NCBI GenBank assembly: GCA_020726505.1
Contig: JAHLEZ010000015.1
Span: 496,001 to 560,000, forward strand
DNA length: 64,000 nt
Direction of reading: 5' to 3'
From: Leptodontidium sp. MPI-SDFR-AT-0119
Taxonomy: Eukaryota; Ascomycota; Leotiomycetes; Helotiales; Leptodontidiaceae
Positions within the stretch are counted from its first letter, which is position 1. The number at the start of each line of letters is the position of its first letter. The position numbers and the translations under genes were made by a program. Below the pieces are notes generated by a model. That model saw only the letters and a program-made list of their open reading frames with translations, had not been told where the DNA came from and did no database searches. Positions 32,961 through 44,577 of the stretch are shown here, in pieces.

Positions 32961-33156
32961 ATGCCAGGTCACAGAACACAACATAATACACACCTTAACT
33001 CTATCAACCATATCCACCCTCCTCCTTCTCCTCAACCTCTTCTTTAAAACTCAAGCATGTCCCCTAGTAGCCAGCGACACCGACGCCAGCCCACCAGCCA
33101 GTAATCATTGTAACACTTACCAGTGCAATGCAAATAGTAGACACGAGACCTACATC
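32961..33156 (+). pseudogene. Third cysteine-rich secreted protein locus, broken
   Basis: The stretch reading LSTISTLLLLLNLFF followed by ACPLVASDTD and HCNTYQC matches the leader, spacer and first two cysteines of the paralogues at 27634 and 32039. A GTAAGT donor at 33157 is in the same place as their intron. The ATG at the expected position (32961) is in another frame from the leader, and the frame that carries the leader has no ATG after the TATA element. No second exon with the remaining cysteines is found downstream. A start-proximal frameshift and a lost second exon make it a probable pseudogene. Confidence 0.6.
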
Positions 33157-33482
33157 GTAAGTATTACATCGCACCCACCCACCTATCAATCTACCTCTAT
33201 ATCACTTCAGAGCATTCCCAAGCCTCAACCCACAAAACAATACTATTGGAAATCATTGCCAAGTCCCAACACCCAAATAGGCAAGTGGATTCAAGTGCTA
33301 GTGACAGAAGTGTGGCTAGCTAGCTCCCATAATTGTCGGTGTAGAGAACTTGTTCAATTCAAAACTCCCATCTATGCAATATATAAACATATCTCACAAT
33401 GCCATGCATCCATAACTTACATACAGTACACCCCTCCCTTTCTTTTCTCCCCTTTCCCCCTCCTTTTTTTCATCTCATAAAT

Positions 33483-35047
33483 CTACATCCTCATCCAAAG
33501 CGCCGTCCTCTGAATCTCGCCTACAATCCCATTCCCAGCAAGAGCCCACTTCTCCGTAACGCTCTCCTCATCGACCTTACACCTCAAAACACCACTCTTA
33601 GCCCAATACTCCATCAAACCCCTCGCCTCCGTCTTACTCAAGCCTTTCAAACGCAGGACCTCGATGCTAGTGAGGGCTGCGTCTACTCTGGGATCATAGC
33701 TCTTCTCGAACGGGTCACGCTGCGTGATTTCTCTACCTGCTTGGCGATCTTCCGCCTGCTTGATAGCGAGGTTCATTGATTTCGAGATTGGGGCGTGGCT
33801 TTTGTTCGTCGCAGCAAGGACGGCGCCGCCATTGGGGAGGACTGCTGAGCCAGAGAGGTGGTCGATGAAGTGTTTCATGATGGCGAGGTCGTGGGCGTGG
33901 ATGGGCGAGAAGTCAGGGGCGCGGTAGAGGGAGTTCTGCATGGCGAAGCTGAGGCTGTCGAGACACATGACGATCGGGGGGCGGCCTTCGAGAGTGAGTT
34001 CTGACCAGAGGGCTTGGAAAATGGGCCAGGCGATGTCAGGGTCTCGCGCGCCGAGTTCGCAAAGTCGGAAGAGGGAGATGCCGGAAGGTACGGTGGTGGG
34101 AAGGGAGTATTCTTTAGACATTGTTAGGTCGGCTAGGATGATGCTGTTGGCTTTGCCGATTTGGTTGAGGAGGTTAGCTGTATATGTGTTTTGGGAGTAG
34201 AGGGTTGGTGTTGTGCCTGGTATGGCTGCGTAGTCCGTCACGGCGTTTGTGACTTCTTGAGCTGTAATTTTCTATTAGCTAGTGATGCATGCTCAATTGG
34301 AAAGAAAAACATACCTTCAGGAATGTTCAGAACGACCCATCCCTTCACAAAAGCCGTAGCCATAGCACTCAACATCATCAGACTCTTTCCCGTCCCCTTA
34401 TCTCCCTCAACCACAAGCCTTATAGTCTCCTTTTTCATCTCCGCATCCAACAACCTCTTATTCAGCTCCACCGTCTCCTTTCTAACCAACAAAGCCGGTC
34501 TCCTGAAAATCCCCCATCCCTGAGTCGTCTTAAACGCATCAACCGCCCTCAAAGAATCCACCGTCGCACCCCTCAATCCCACAACCTTCCCAACCAGTCC
34601 AGCATCACCACCGATAACAGCAGCAGCCAACGTCCCCAAACCCCGCGCCTCTCCATCCTTCCCAGTCACCATCTCATCCACCATCTTGCCATCCAGATCT
34701 CTCAAATCCCGCACCTCAAGCGCATTCGTATTACTCAAGACAATCCTCTTCCTGAGCGCCTTCCGCTCTCCACTCGCAGGCGGTTTGCCCGTCTTGACAA
34801 ACACCTTCTTCTTGATCCGCAACGTCTTCGCGCCCTTAGCTTTCCCAGATAACATCTTAGCCGTCTTCGTAGGAACAGCAGCCTGCCTCGCCGTCGTCGA
34901 GAACTTCGCTGCATTGCTTCCTGCTACTGCTGCTGCTATGGTCATCTTTGTCGTTGGGTTGGCTAACCGTATAACCAGCGGCGAGGAAGCAGACGAAACC
35001 GGATTCGTAGGCCGGGAAAGACATTTCCAGCAATGTGAAGACGCCAT
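33483..35047 (-). CDS. RSM23: Mitochondrial small-subunit ribosomal protein mS29 (Dap3)
   Basis: Two exons (35047-34315, 34261-33483) give 503 residues. The N-terminus is Ser/Ala/Arg-rich with few acids, a mitochondrial targeting sequence. A P-loop lies at about residues 215-222 (GDKGTGKS), followed by hydrophobic strand WVVLNIPE, then a conserved body with CLDSLSFAMQNSLYR and HDLAIMKHFIDHLSG. mS29/Dap3 is the GTP-binding subunit in the head of the mitoribosomal small subunit. The 53-nt intron keeps the phase. It shares a 304-bp intergenic region with RRS1. Confidence 0.92.
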
Positions 35048-35351
35048 CTTGGACGTGTGTTTAGGAGATGTGCGAGCTCAATTGGCGTGTGTTGAGCTGA
35101 TATCCATCCAGATGTTGTCTGAGCTGTTCAAGAAATTAAAGTTAGACCAGCCGCGCTAAAATGCGGCCGCGCGACTGCAGCTCCACCAAAAAGTTTCCCT
35201 TCCACATTTTTCTTATCCCGAAGCTCGAGAGTCGTCGTCGTTTTGCGACAACCCACGTTCGAACCTCACCACCCACGCAATTGAATCGAAGAATCTCTAA
35301 TCAACGAAAAAGGAAGAAGAAGAAGACAAAAGGAGGGAATAACGGAGAAAG
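35048..35351. promoter_or_regulatory. Bidirectional promoter, mS29 / RRS1
   Basis: 304 bp between two divergent start codons of ribosome-related genes. AAG-rich just before the RRS1 start (35310-35335). No TATA box is obvious. Confidence 0.55.
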
Positions 35352-36112
35352 ATGTCAACACCAGCCCCCAAACTCCAAGTGGTGGTCAACAAACCCACGC
35401 CCTACACCTTCGACCTCGGGCTCCTGCTCGCCTCAGACCCCAACCCACTCCTCCTCACTTCGCCCGAGAATCTCGAGGAGGACCTCGCTGCTACGGCAAG
35501 AGACGGTGCGCAGGCGCTGCTGAACCAGTTGCTGAGTACGTGTCCGATTGCGAGCACGCCGAACGGGGTGTTGTTGTCGCTGCCGGAGATCGAGACGAGG
35601 TTACCTAGAGAGAAGGTATGTTTTTTTTTTTGATTGATTGATTGATTCCCCCCATTTTCCCAATCCTAATCTCAAAATCTCAATCCCAAAATCCCTTTGG
35701 ATATTCGAGAGTTTGGGATATAAAAAAGGGAAAGAGAAGAGGAAACAGAAAATCGAATCATCACCATAACTAACAAACCCATCCACAGCCCCTCCCACCC
35801 CCCAAACTACAAACGACATGGGAGAAATTCGCCGCCAAGAAAGGCATCAAAGCCAAGACAGCAGAGCAGCGCAAGAAGATGGTCTACGACGAGGCGACGG
35901 GCGAGTGGGTTCCCAAATGGGGGTACAAGGGCGCGAACAAGGCCGGGGAGAACGATTGGATCGTGGAGGTTGATGAGAAGAAGGAGAGGGAGAGGAAGGA
36001 GGGAACAACGAGGCAGGGTGATGGGCGGAGGGAGAGGGTCGAGAGGGTTAAGCGTGGGGAGAGGCTGCAGAGGAAGAATGAGAGGAAGGAGAGGGTTAAG
36101 GGCCCGAAGTAG
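35352..36112 (+). CDS. RRS1: Ribosome biogenesis regulator Rrs1
   Basis: Two exons (35352-35615, 35789-36112) give 195 residues. The N-terminal block has VVVNKPTPYTFDLGLLLASD and the second exon the Rrs1 core: PPPKLQTTWEKFAAKKGIK, then KMVYDEATGEWVPKWGYK and a very basic Arg/Lys/Glu tail. Rrs1 works with Rpf2 to bring 5S RNP into pre-60S particles in the nucleolus. The 173-nt intron starts with a T run followed by TGAT repeats (35620-35650), unusual for this window, where most introns are 46-90 nt. Confidence 0.93.
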
Positions 36113-37272
36113 ATGGATGGACTTATCTATGATAGGCGGGAGAGGAGGGGGGTGTGAGAGCTCTTGTGCATAGTGGGATTTGATATTGCTATTGCATTTG
36201 TCTGGCGTTGGAGGTTGGTTTGGTTGGCTGGCCGGCGTTTGTACAGGTCGGGTGGAATTGCTCGATATCAAAAAATCGAGATTCAAGGAAAAGTGCTGAA
36301 TTTGGCATGCGAAAACATGTTCTCTATAGACTCATGAACCAGAAATACAAAACTTCGAGTCTCATAGCTCACCCGTCCCTCTGCTCACTCACAGCACCAC
36401 CAGGCACGAGTTCTGAAACTAATTTTGTTTAATTGTCTCTATCCATATATTCATCAATTGACAGCACGAAGCCGCCCCGCCGTTCCAGACTTGCACACCA
36501 TCCATCCATTCCATTGCCTGAAAATCGCACCCATTGTCGTACTAATCTTACAAGTGACGAAGCGGTAAAGCCAGTCAGAATATTGCTCTCCCATCAGATC
36601 GTGTAGTGAGCCCCCTTACTTCACAATGCACCAATCCAAGGAGAAAAAGAGGTAGGGCAAGGCAGTAATCCAAACAAAACTCCCGTCCGGCCATCCCGCC
36701 ATCCATTACATCCACCCAGCCAGCCCTTCTTCCCTTCCCTTCCACATCCACGCCAACCCAGCCATCCATCCATCGTTCCACAGGCCCCATAACAATGCTA
36801 ATGTGTCCCTCCCACTTCACCAGCAAGAGGAAGCAAAAGAAAAGAAAGAAACGAAAAAAAAACGAAGAAGAAAAGTCAAATATGCCACCATCCATTTGTG
36901 CAACGCTAGGGTATTCAACAGACTCAATTTGAAGTCATTTGAGGAAAAAGAGAATCGTAAAAAGGACAAATCAGATGAAGAGAAAAAAAGGCGCTTCAAG
37001 TTCAGGTCTGTTCGATTATTACAAGTTGATTCGAGGTTGAGGCCGGGATTCGAGAAGCAGGAGAATCGTTTTGGAATGTCATCCCTCCTGCGGCGAAGAT
37101 TGCTTGCAATTTTTGGTTGACCTCCAGGTCTGTCGTCTCTCATATCGTTCTTTTTGATAAAACTTCCTTGCTCGCAAGAAGCCGAGGGAAATCTTGTGCC
37201 AGGAAAGCGTCGCAGCGTTACCTGGTCGTTATCTTTGTCGAAGTAGAATCAGATGAGATCTGTTCTAACTTC
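36113..37272. other. Convergent intergenic region
   Basis: About 1.2 kb between the stops of RRS1 (+) and the RhoGAP gene (-). Contains simple purine-rich (36830-36990) and CCATC-rich (36690-36780) tracts. No gene supported. Confidence 0.5.
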
Positions 37273-39457
37273 CTAAAATCCAATTGGGCTCAAAGGCTTA
37301 ATAGGACTAAGAGGTCTCATCTCGTTGCTTCTCCTCGGTGGCGTACGTTCTTGTACGACAGTCAGAGTGGTGTTGACAGTCCCTGCGTTGCTAGTTTGGG
37401 TTTGGGTGAAGGGAAGTTTCTTGTTCTGGCTGCTTCCGTTCTTGCCTGCTTGATCAATGCTAACGCTGCTTGGCTTGCTGCTATCAGAGCTTGAAACATT
37501 GCGCTCATCGTGGCTCTCAACAGCGGTGCTGCTTCGGCCTTCGGCGCTGGATGGCGTGATCATATCAAACAGCATGTACTCCTGCTCTATGTAGTATTGC
37601 TCCGTCTTGCAACCCTTCCAGCATTCTCTCCAATTGCAAACGAGAAATTTGAAGCAGTAAGCGTCGATCTTCATGCATGGCTGGAAGCAGATACATAGGT
37701 TCCGGTAGTCCATCTTATTCTTGTTGGAGTGGGCGAGGAGAAGCGAAAGATGGCAGGTAATAGCGAAGAGTAGGTAGTAGTTGAAGGGTGATAGGTTCGA
37801 GAGCTCATCGATCAATAGTTGTGGAACTTCCTCCTTTCCTCCAGCTTCGCGGGCAATCCTGTCTTGAGAAGTCTTCGGGAAGAGCTCATCTGGCAGTTCA
37901 CGCAGCCAAGCCTTGAGCATAGAGCCAATGATATTGATGTCGTAAAGGTCATCTTGCTCGAAGAGGTCGATATCGAATTCTACAATGAAATAATTAGCAA
38001 ACAGCCTCGCCTTCAGAGGCTTGAGACCTACCCTCGTCGAACCTCCTCTGCCACTTCTTGATCTGTGGACCACTGCCTGGAACTCTGTACAAACCCTCGA
38101 CATCACTGCCTTTATAGTTCAAGTAGTCGATTGCTCTCCATGGGAATGCTGGCATCCAGAACTCGGTCTTGTCTCTGGAGTCCTCCAACTTCTTCGAAAT
38201 CCGGGTTAGGCGCGTTTGCTCCATAAGTGGGAGGTTGAGGACCTTGATCTGGTAATGCTCATCATCAACGACAGGTTCCTTCTCGTTCGTACTTCCACTT
38301 CTGCCACTCTTGCCAAACAGTCCCTTACTCAGTGCCCCGGCGCCTTTTGTTGCAGAGCTCTTCAGGTTATTCAAGAATGTATGTCCACCACCTTCGCGGA
38401 ATGAGCCCGAAAAGGATGGCTGGGATCGACCGACGTTGTCCTTCTGGTCCCTCATTGTTTGTGTCCTGCTCTGCTCTCGTAACTTGCTGCTCTCCTTCGA
38501 CTTCGAAATCTCTCGTGGTGCTGAGGGTTGCCTGTCTTCAGAGCGCTGTCGAACGGTGGAACTCATCATTGCCCGGAACGATCTGTCGTTTTGTTCGAGA
38601 GGAAGGGGAGCTGACTTGGCAGGGCCGTCTTGCGAGAGCGATTGTGATTGTCCCTGGAGTTGTTGTCCCTGTGGTTGTGCTTGTGACTGTATCTTTTCTC
38701 CTTCCCCGAATTTGCTTGTAGGTGATGGTTCGCGAGGTGAATGTTCGTCGCGGATTGACTTGGAGCGAGATAAGATACTGAACGGCTTCGGCTTGTTCTT
38801 TTTCGCGACAGCGGTGCCCGTGGAGCTGGGTGGTGAATCGCCGTTTGAATCGAGAGACACGTCTGAATGTGATGGCCCGCCAACAGCTCTTCTAGCAACC
38901 GACCTATCCAAACTGGATTCTGTACGCAAAGTTGCAATTAGTATGACCACTCTTCCGTCTGAAGTTATTGAAACTGGTAAAGTCTTACCGGTTCTAGTAT
39001 TCTCCTTTGATGAAACTCTCCCGGACATGGCAGGCCGGTCTGTGTCTCTAGACATTCTGTCGTCCGGCTGGCTGGCGGGATCGGGATTGTTCTGCAGCCG
39101 ACTTGAACTTTTGGACGCCTTATAGTTTGAGAAGAAGCCACTTCGAGCTGGCCGTTCCTGCTTCTGCTGCTGCTGCTGCTGCTGCTCTGGTCCTCCTGAG
39201 TAATGTGATAATGCTGACAAGGAAGGAGTGGTCTGCGAGGATGAAAGGGCGGTGGTTTGGGACTGTTGTGATTCGGCTGCTTGCATAGACGGAAGCTCGC
39301 TTTGTGTTCTCTTGCTGCTGAACCTAAAGGGGGATCTTGGTGATCTCGGAGACTTGGGGCTCAGAGGAGTTTTCGGACTGCCGATGAAGTCTAGGTCATC
39401 GTCAACGATATTTGGGTTGGGCAGCGTCAGCGGCTGCGGTGTAGTCTTCCGTGCCAT
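37273..39457 (-). CDS. RhoGAP-domain protein with long disordered N-terminus
   Basis: Three exons (39457-38989, 38919-38032, 37979-37273) give 687 residues. The first ~370 residues are Ser/Pro/Gln-rich, with proline-directed sites (SPKTPLSPKSPRSP) and a seven-Gln run from a CTG/CAG repeat. The RhoGAP domain follows: HYQIKVLNLPL, the arginine finger near residue 435 in DVEGLYRVPGS, then IGSMLKAWLRELPDELFP, and NLSPFNYYLLFAITCHL with NKMDYRNLCICFQP. It should stimulate GTP hydrolysis by Rho/Cdc42-type GTPases at sites of polarity; the target is not deducible. Intron 1 (69 nt) is phase-neutral without a stop. Start at MARKTTPQ; longer frames upstream lack an ATG in good context. Confidence 0.9.
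39164..39186. repeat. CTG/CAG trinucleotide run in RhoGAP gene
   Basis: Seven to eight CTG units on the + strand, read as a glutamine run on the minus-strand protein. Likely length-variable. Confidence 0.9.
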
Positions 39458-42400
39458 GTCTGTCTGTCTGACTGACCCCTGGACGAGAGTAGGCTCGACT
39501 TTCTCTCTCTCCTTCTTCGAATGCAGGGCAGGGCAGGGCAGGCCAGCAGGCAGTTCAAGCGGTTGCCGCAGGATCACTGACTGATGTCTCGAGTGCGAGG
39601 TGCACAGCCTTCAGGTACACCGAACGTGTCACAATTCCGAAGATAGAATCAAGCGCTGAGTTCGATTAAAAGTGGTGCCGGTGCGAGGGTGTCCCCAGCG
39701 CGAAGCACAATGCCTGGGAGTCGGATCAGTCGCAAGTTGAGTTGATTTGAACAGAGCGGCAGTAGTACGGAGCAAGCCTTGGGGCTGGCCAGAGCAGCAG
39801 GAGAGGGTCAGATCGGGAGGAGGGACGGAGGGATGGAGTGAGTGGATGTTTCGGTTTGCGAAGTCTGGTCTGTTCGTATGTTCTACGGCACTCTAGAGGA
39901 GGAGAGCACGGTAGTGTAGTGTAGTAGAGTAGAGGGGCAGGTAGGAGGGGAGGAAGAGAGTCGGGGAAGACGAGGGTGTTCAGACGGTTTGAAGCGGCCA
40001 GGGCAGGCCAGGGCACGCAGGGGAGAGCAAGGTAGGGCAGGGTCTTTTTCAATTGTTCCTGTTCCTGTGCCTGGTGCTTGGAGCTGCTGTGCTGGGTTGG
40101 GTTGGGCTGGGCTGGGACAATTCCAGAGCAGAACAGTGCAGTTCTGTGTGTGCAGAGGGAAATGCTTGTCTGGTTCAGGCCAGGCCAGTCCAAGTCAGGT
40201 TCAGTTCACGGCAGCAAGCTCCGTATGGTGCTTACAGTGCCTATGGCGCCCATTCCAGCGGGAAAAGAGCTCTGAAACGTGGGAGAACGGTCGCGTACGC
40301 AAGCAGTGTGGAATGTGTTATGCAGATTAAGGTGGGAGGAGGGCAAATCAGCGGCCAGGGCAGGGCAAGCAGGGGGGGTATTTAGACGCCTGTCGCGCAT
40401 CAAGTTTCTCGTACCTGAGAACCGTGCTGTGCTGTGTGGTGCGGTGCTTCTGCTGGCTGAGTGCCGTGCCAAGTGCCACCGCACTCCGTACAAATACTAA
40501 TACTTCACGATGGATGCCCCAAGTCTGGCGACTTTGACTTACGGTACGGATACAAACAGGCCTTGAAGGTTTGAAGCGGATAGCCCGGACTTTGGAGCGG
40601 TGAAGAAGAGGATGGAAGAAAGTAAGATATACCTACGTTGGTCGGTGAAGTGGGATGGATGGAGTGTTGGATTATACGAGGACCGCTTGTGAACTTGACT
40701 ACCATGCCTCCTCCACTACCACTACCGGTACCGATGCATAAGTGTGTGTGTGTGGATTGACTCGAGGCATGCCACCTTCTCCTCACTATTGCATGTCACA
40801 AGGCCATGATATCTAGGCTATGATCGCTTTGGTTGCTGACTGACTTACCTAGGTAATGTACGGAATAGTTGGTCGAGAGAACCAACAAGACAACATTCGT
40901 TCAACCAATCGGCCAAATCAATTTAGATACTGTATAAGGTAGATATGGAAATGGAAACAAGAGGGGTGCAGACGGCGGTAGGATAATAGAAGAATAGAAC
41001 AATAGAGGGTTGAGGACGCCATTGACGACTGACTTCCTTCCTACTGTACTGTACTTACCACTATCCGGATGAAATGCTTAAGATGTCCTTCGTTACCCTC
41101 CATTCCTTGCCTGCAATGCCCCAGTCTCAACTCTCCCCTACCCTCTCTCTTTTTCTCCTCCTCCTCATCTGTGTCTGCATCTATCTGCATTCAGACAGTC
41201 CAGTCTGCAAATGGCAAGGTGCATCTTCCTAGCTCCAGATCCAGGAACGAATTCGATCCTGAAACCAGCCCAGCCCAGCTTCAGACATCATTGATTGGCT
41301 ATGTAGCCGATGATCCGATAGAATCAAAGAAGAAATCACTTCACTCCACCTTTGTGGCCGTCCGAATGCCATCATTTCTTTACTCATTCACTCATTTACA
41401 GTACAGTATAGTACGGTATTAATGGACCTAACTCGTCGGAAGATAATCAAAACGATACGACGACATGGCTTGAGTCAAAATAAAACAGATGAGATCTCAA
41501 ACACACCGAATAAATCGAACCGGAACTGCGGTACCCCTCGGTACGAGTATTTAAGGAAAGCGATATTAGTCATAATAGGCTCTGGGTTTCCATCTAAGCG
41601 GATGAGCTTGTTCCACTGAAGGATTCAGAGAGAGATACAGTATGTATTTTATTGAAACGATGAGGTAGGTAGGAGGTGGAAAAGTGTACTGTATTGTGCC
41701 AACCGGGCCGATCGAATGATCGGATGGTGGCGGATATTTTATTGTACCATAGATCTGGAACTAGCTCAGGATCTGGATCAGAAAAAGCTTGCGAGTGTTT
41801 TGAGTTGTTCCGAAATAGATTGTTTGATGGGACTTGGACTCCACAGGACGGCTGTTTCGATTCGGGTTCAGGGGGTGGGTGATTAAATTTTTAAGCGAGA
41901 GGGGACGAGGAGGTTGTATTACCGGTATGATGCTTTGAAAAGGGAAGGAGGGAGGAAGGATCTTGTTTCTCTCAATTCGAAGTTCTTGGGTTCCTACTTC
42001 CCTTTATTCAGCGGATTGAAAATGGGGCGATCCACTCACAGGGGAAGGAGGTTTACCGGTTTGTCATTGAAATTGTAGTGGAGAGGACACATTCTAAGTC
42101 TTTTGAATAAGGAAGGTAAAGGGTGGCCTGTTAGTAAACAGGTTGCTTCCCTTTGGTTTGATCAACCGTTCAATCCTTCCTTTATTCTACATCCCTAACC
42201 GCAAAGTGTTCTTTTTACTCGAAGCCTTCCGCGTAATAGAATTAGAATCTTCTATTTTCACAAGATCATAAAAATTTAAACTAACCATACAGACACCATG
42301 GGGCATATATACCCAAGAATATCCTTCCCACCTGAACAGCTAAGGCCAAGTGATCTCTTGTAAAGATGGCTGGTCCTCAAGCGAGGATCTCGGGTAAACA

Positions 42401-43463
42401 ACAACAACCCACAATGCCAGCATCAACCTTCAAAAATACAAAAATTACAATCATTTTGAAAATGTTTGATTAGTTCTAGGGCGCTAAAGCCAATCAATTA
42501 TTAACTACTAGCATTCTGTATCTTTTGTTTTGTTTTGAACGGGTTTAGCCAATTCAAGGATGAACTGGCGGAATGTAATCACCCAACACGACGACATCAA
42601 ATACGAGCGCACCTTGCGAGGCTCATCGAAGCAACTTGTTCAGGCAACACATCATAACACCTTCAGACCGGGGCCTGAAGGTTGGTTGGGAGAATTTTGC
42701 TAATTCATGTAGTTGACGGGGAAAGCGTGTGGGTGGGTGGTTGGTCTCTTTGTTTGGGTAAAAGTTTCGGGGTGTAGATTGGGGTCAGGGTTAGAAGAGG
42801 GGAGGTAAGATATTTTGTCAGCGAATTAGACGGCGAATGTATATTTGTGGCGAGTGTGGTTGTGAGGGCGAGTCTATATCTCGGCGTATAAGTTATGGAT
42901 TTACCATCAGGAATCGAGGTGTTTATAAAGATACGGCTTTCCACCCCGAAGAAGATAGTAGCAGTAATGACTTGATCAAGGATCTACTCAGGTTTTGGTG
43001 ATATCTTCTGTAGACTCACCATTATGCCAACTCTCCTGCATTTGCATATGAGAAATTCAGAGAAGTGTTTGTTAGGTGGGTTTTAAACGGACTAGTATGT
43101 AGTCAACATAGGGCTCCAGGGCAGTAGAGAAAGAGGAAGGCTGTGAATTCAGTGTGGAAAGGTGTGTCTATGTATGTAATGTGCCTCTCCGGAGAATTTG
43201 CCTGATTGAGGAGGATGTGCTTTAGAGGGGTTCGACACGGGGTTGCGGTTATTAAAATTTGGGGGAGTGAGAGGAGACGGAGAAGAAGGGAGATATCACA
43301 TACAGTCAGTTAACAGCCCTCGAAGTATCAAATCAATATGATCAACACAATTCAGGCAACAACACACCCCAAGCGTCTATCTCATAAATAAGATCTTACT
43401 TTAAAAAGTTGCCCGCCTCAACTGTAGTGATCAACTCAGCATGTGGAGCTTTAGCTGCTTAAC
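39458..43463. other. Gene-poor region upstream of RhoGAP gene
   Basis: About 4 kb with no frame carrying a recognisable domain or splice pattern. It holds a GGGCAGG/GCCAGG-rich stretch at 39990-40050, a GGGTTGGGTTGGGCTGGGCTGGG-like G-rich run near 40086-40109, and CT-rich tracts at 41090-41180. It may be a long leader and promoter for the RhoGAP gene or contain noncoding transcripts. The frames at 41069-41422 and 40053-40385 are low-complexity. Confidence 0.4.
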
Positions 43464-44577
43464 TCATAAACAACTTCCTTCATATATTCTCATCCCCCCT
43501 TTCCGAACTTCTGAAGCGATCAACCAAGCATCGCCAATCTTCGGGATTACACCGATCCTCCCCTCGAAATCAACATGCCCCTGCCCCTTAACGAACGTCG
43601 CTTCCCATGGCCCCTGCTCTTTCTTCGTAGCAAGCTCGTAGTAGAACTCTGCGTGCGCGTCACCGTTCAGAGATTGGTACATGGGCGAAGCGTCGGGTAA
43701 TCGCTCGTCTGCAAAATAGAAACTAGATCACGGAGATTCTCATCAGTTCCCATCACTTGAATATGCATTGAACGACTTTCTAAAACCTAGGAATCTCAAT
43801 CTAAGCACAGCTTCAGGATCTTCCGATTGAATGGGAAGTGGGCCGCTTACTTAAACCCCTCCTTCTCATACAACATAACAGCATTCTCAATCATATGCCC
43901 GACACCGCGTTTCCCAAGTCCCATATTCATCGCAACAGGTAAGACGATATGCATGCATAAGTTACCCGTGTAGATGAACGTTTTACGTGTTTCCTTGGGC
44001 AGGTCTTTGAAGCCTGAGATGGCTTCTGACATAGCGGCGTAAGGCGAGATCATGTTGATGTTCACGCCGGCGACGAAGTCATTGAGGGGGATTGTGAACG
44101 GGTCCCCGGAATCTCCCATTGGGTTTGCGTATGCTGGTGGGGTGTTAGGGGAATGTAATGAAGCTAGGATGGTGGTATAAGAGAGCGTGTGTGTGTTGTT
44201 CGGGTATAGAAGCGGGTATGTCAGGGGATTGCTGGATGCCTGACTTCAGACTGAGAGTTGCCACACAGTGAGAGAAGGCAAACTCAGTACAAGCGGCGGG
44301 CCTGATCTGAACAAAAAGTCTCTGTATGAGATAACCCACCATTGTAGACAACGACATTCGGAACCCCGAGTTTCTCTCTGACCTCAGAAAAGATGGCCTT
44401 GATGTTCGAAGCATCGGCGAAATCGGCTTTGATGATGAGATCTGCTGCTTTCACTAGCTCCTCTGAGGGGTCTCGAGCAACAGCCGCGGTCTTGTAGGAT
44501 TTATCTGAGAAGTATTTTGTGATGTGGTAGCCAGAATTTGGGCCAGCGCCGAGGTTGAGGATGATGTTTGATGCCAT
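43464..44577 (-). CDS. Atypical short-chain dehydrogenase-like protein
   Basis: Three exons (44577-44340, 44133-43851, 43722-43464) give 259 residues. The N-terminus is a Rossmann start with a modified glycine motif, IILNLGAGPNSGYHITKYF, then KTAAVARDP and a second strand ending NVVVYNAYANP, which matches the SDR NNAG position. The usual catalytic Tyr-x3-Lys is not seen after strand 5 (KTFIYTGNLCMHIV); only MNMGLGKRGVGHMIENAVMLY follows. So NAD(P) binding is likely but classic SDR chemistry is not. The C-terminus (GPWEATFVKGQGHVDFEG) is typical of this fungal subgroup. Intron 1 is 206 nt, long for this window. Substrate unknown. Confidence 0.8.

Noticed and set aside
32806..33480. 224-codon frame as a single gene
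   Set aside because: It begins before the TATA element and runs through the conserved intron donor at 33157; only the leader/cysteine part resembles anything, so it is better read as a broken secreted-protein locus.
35248..35268. GGTTCGAAC-like B box on the minus strand
   Set aside because: Lies in the RRS1 leader; no matching D arm or acceptor stem.
38310..39125. 271-codon plus-strand frame
   Set aside because: Antisense shadow of the RhoGAP N-terminal region, Ser/Cys/Leu-rich as expected from Ser/Arg-rich coding DNA.
41069..41422. 117-codon plus-strand frame
   Set aside because: Leading half is Ser/Leu/Pro low complexity from a CT-rich tract; no domain.
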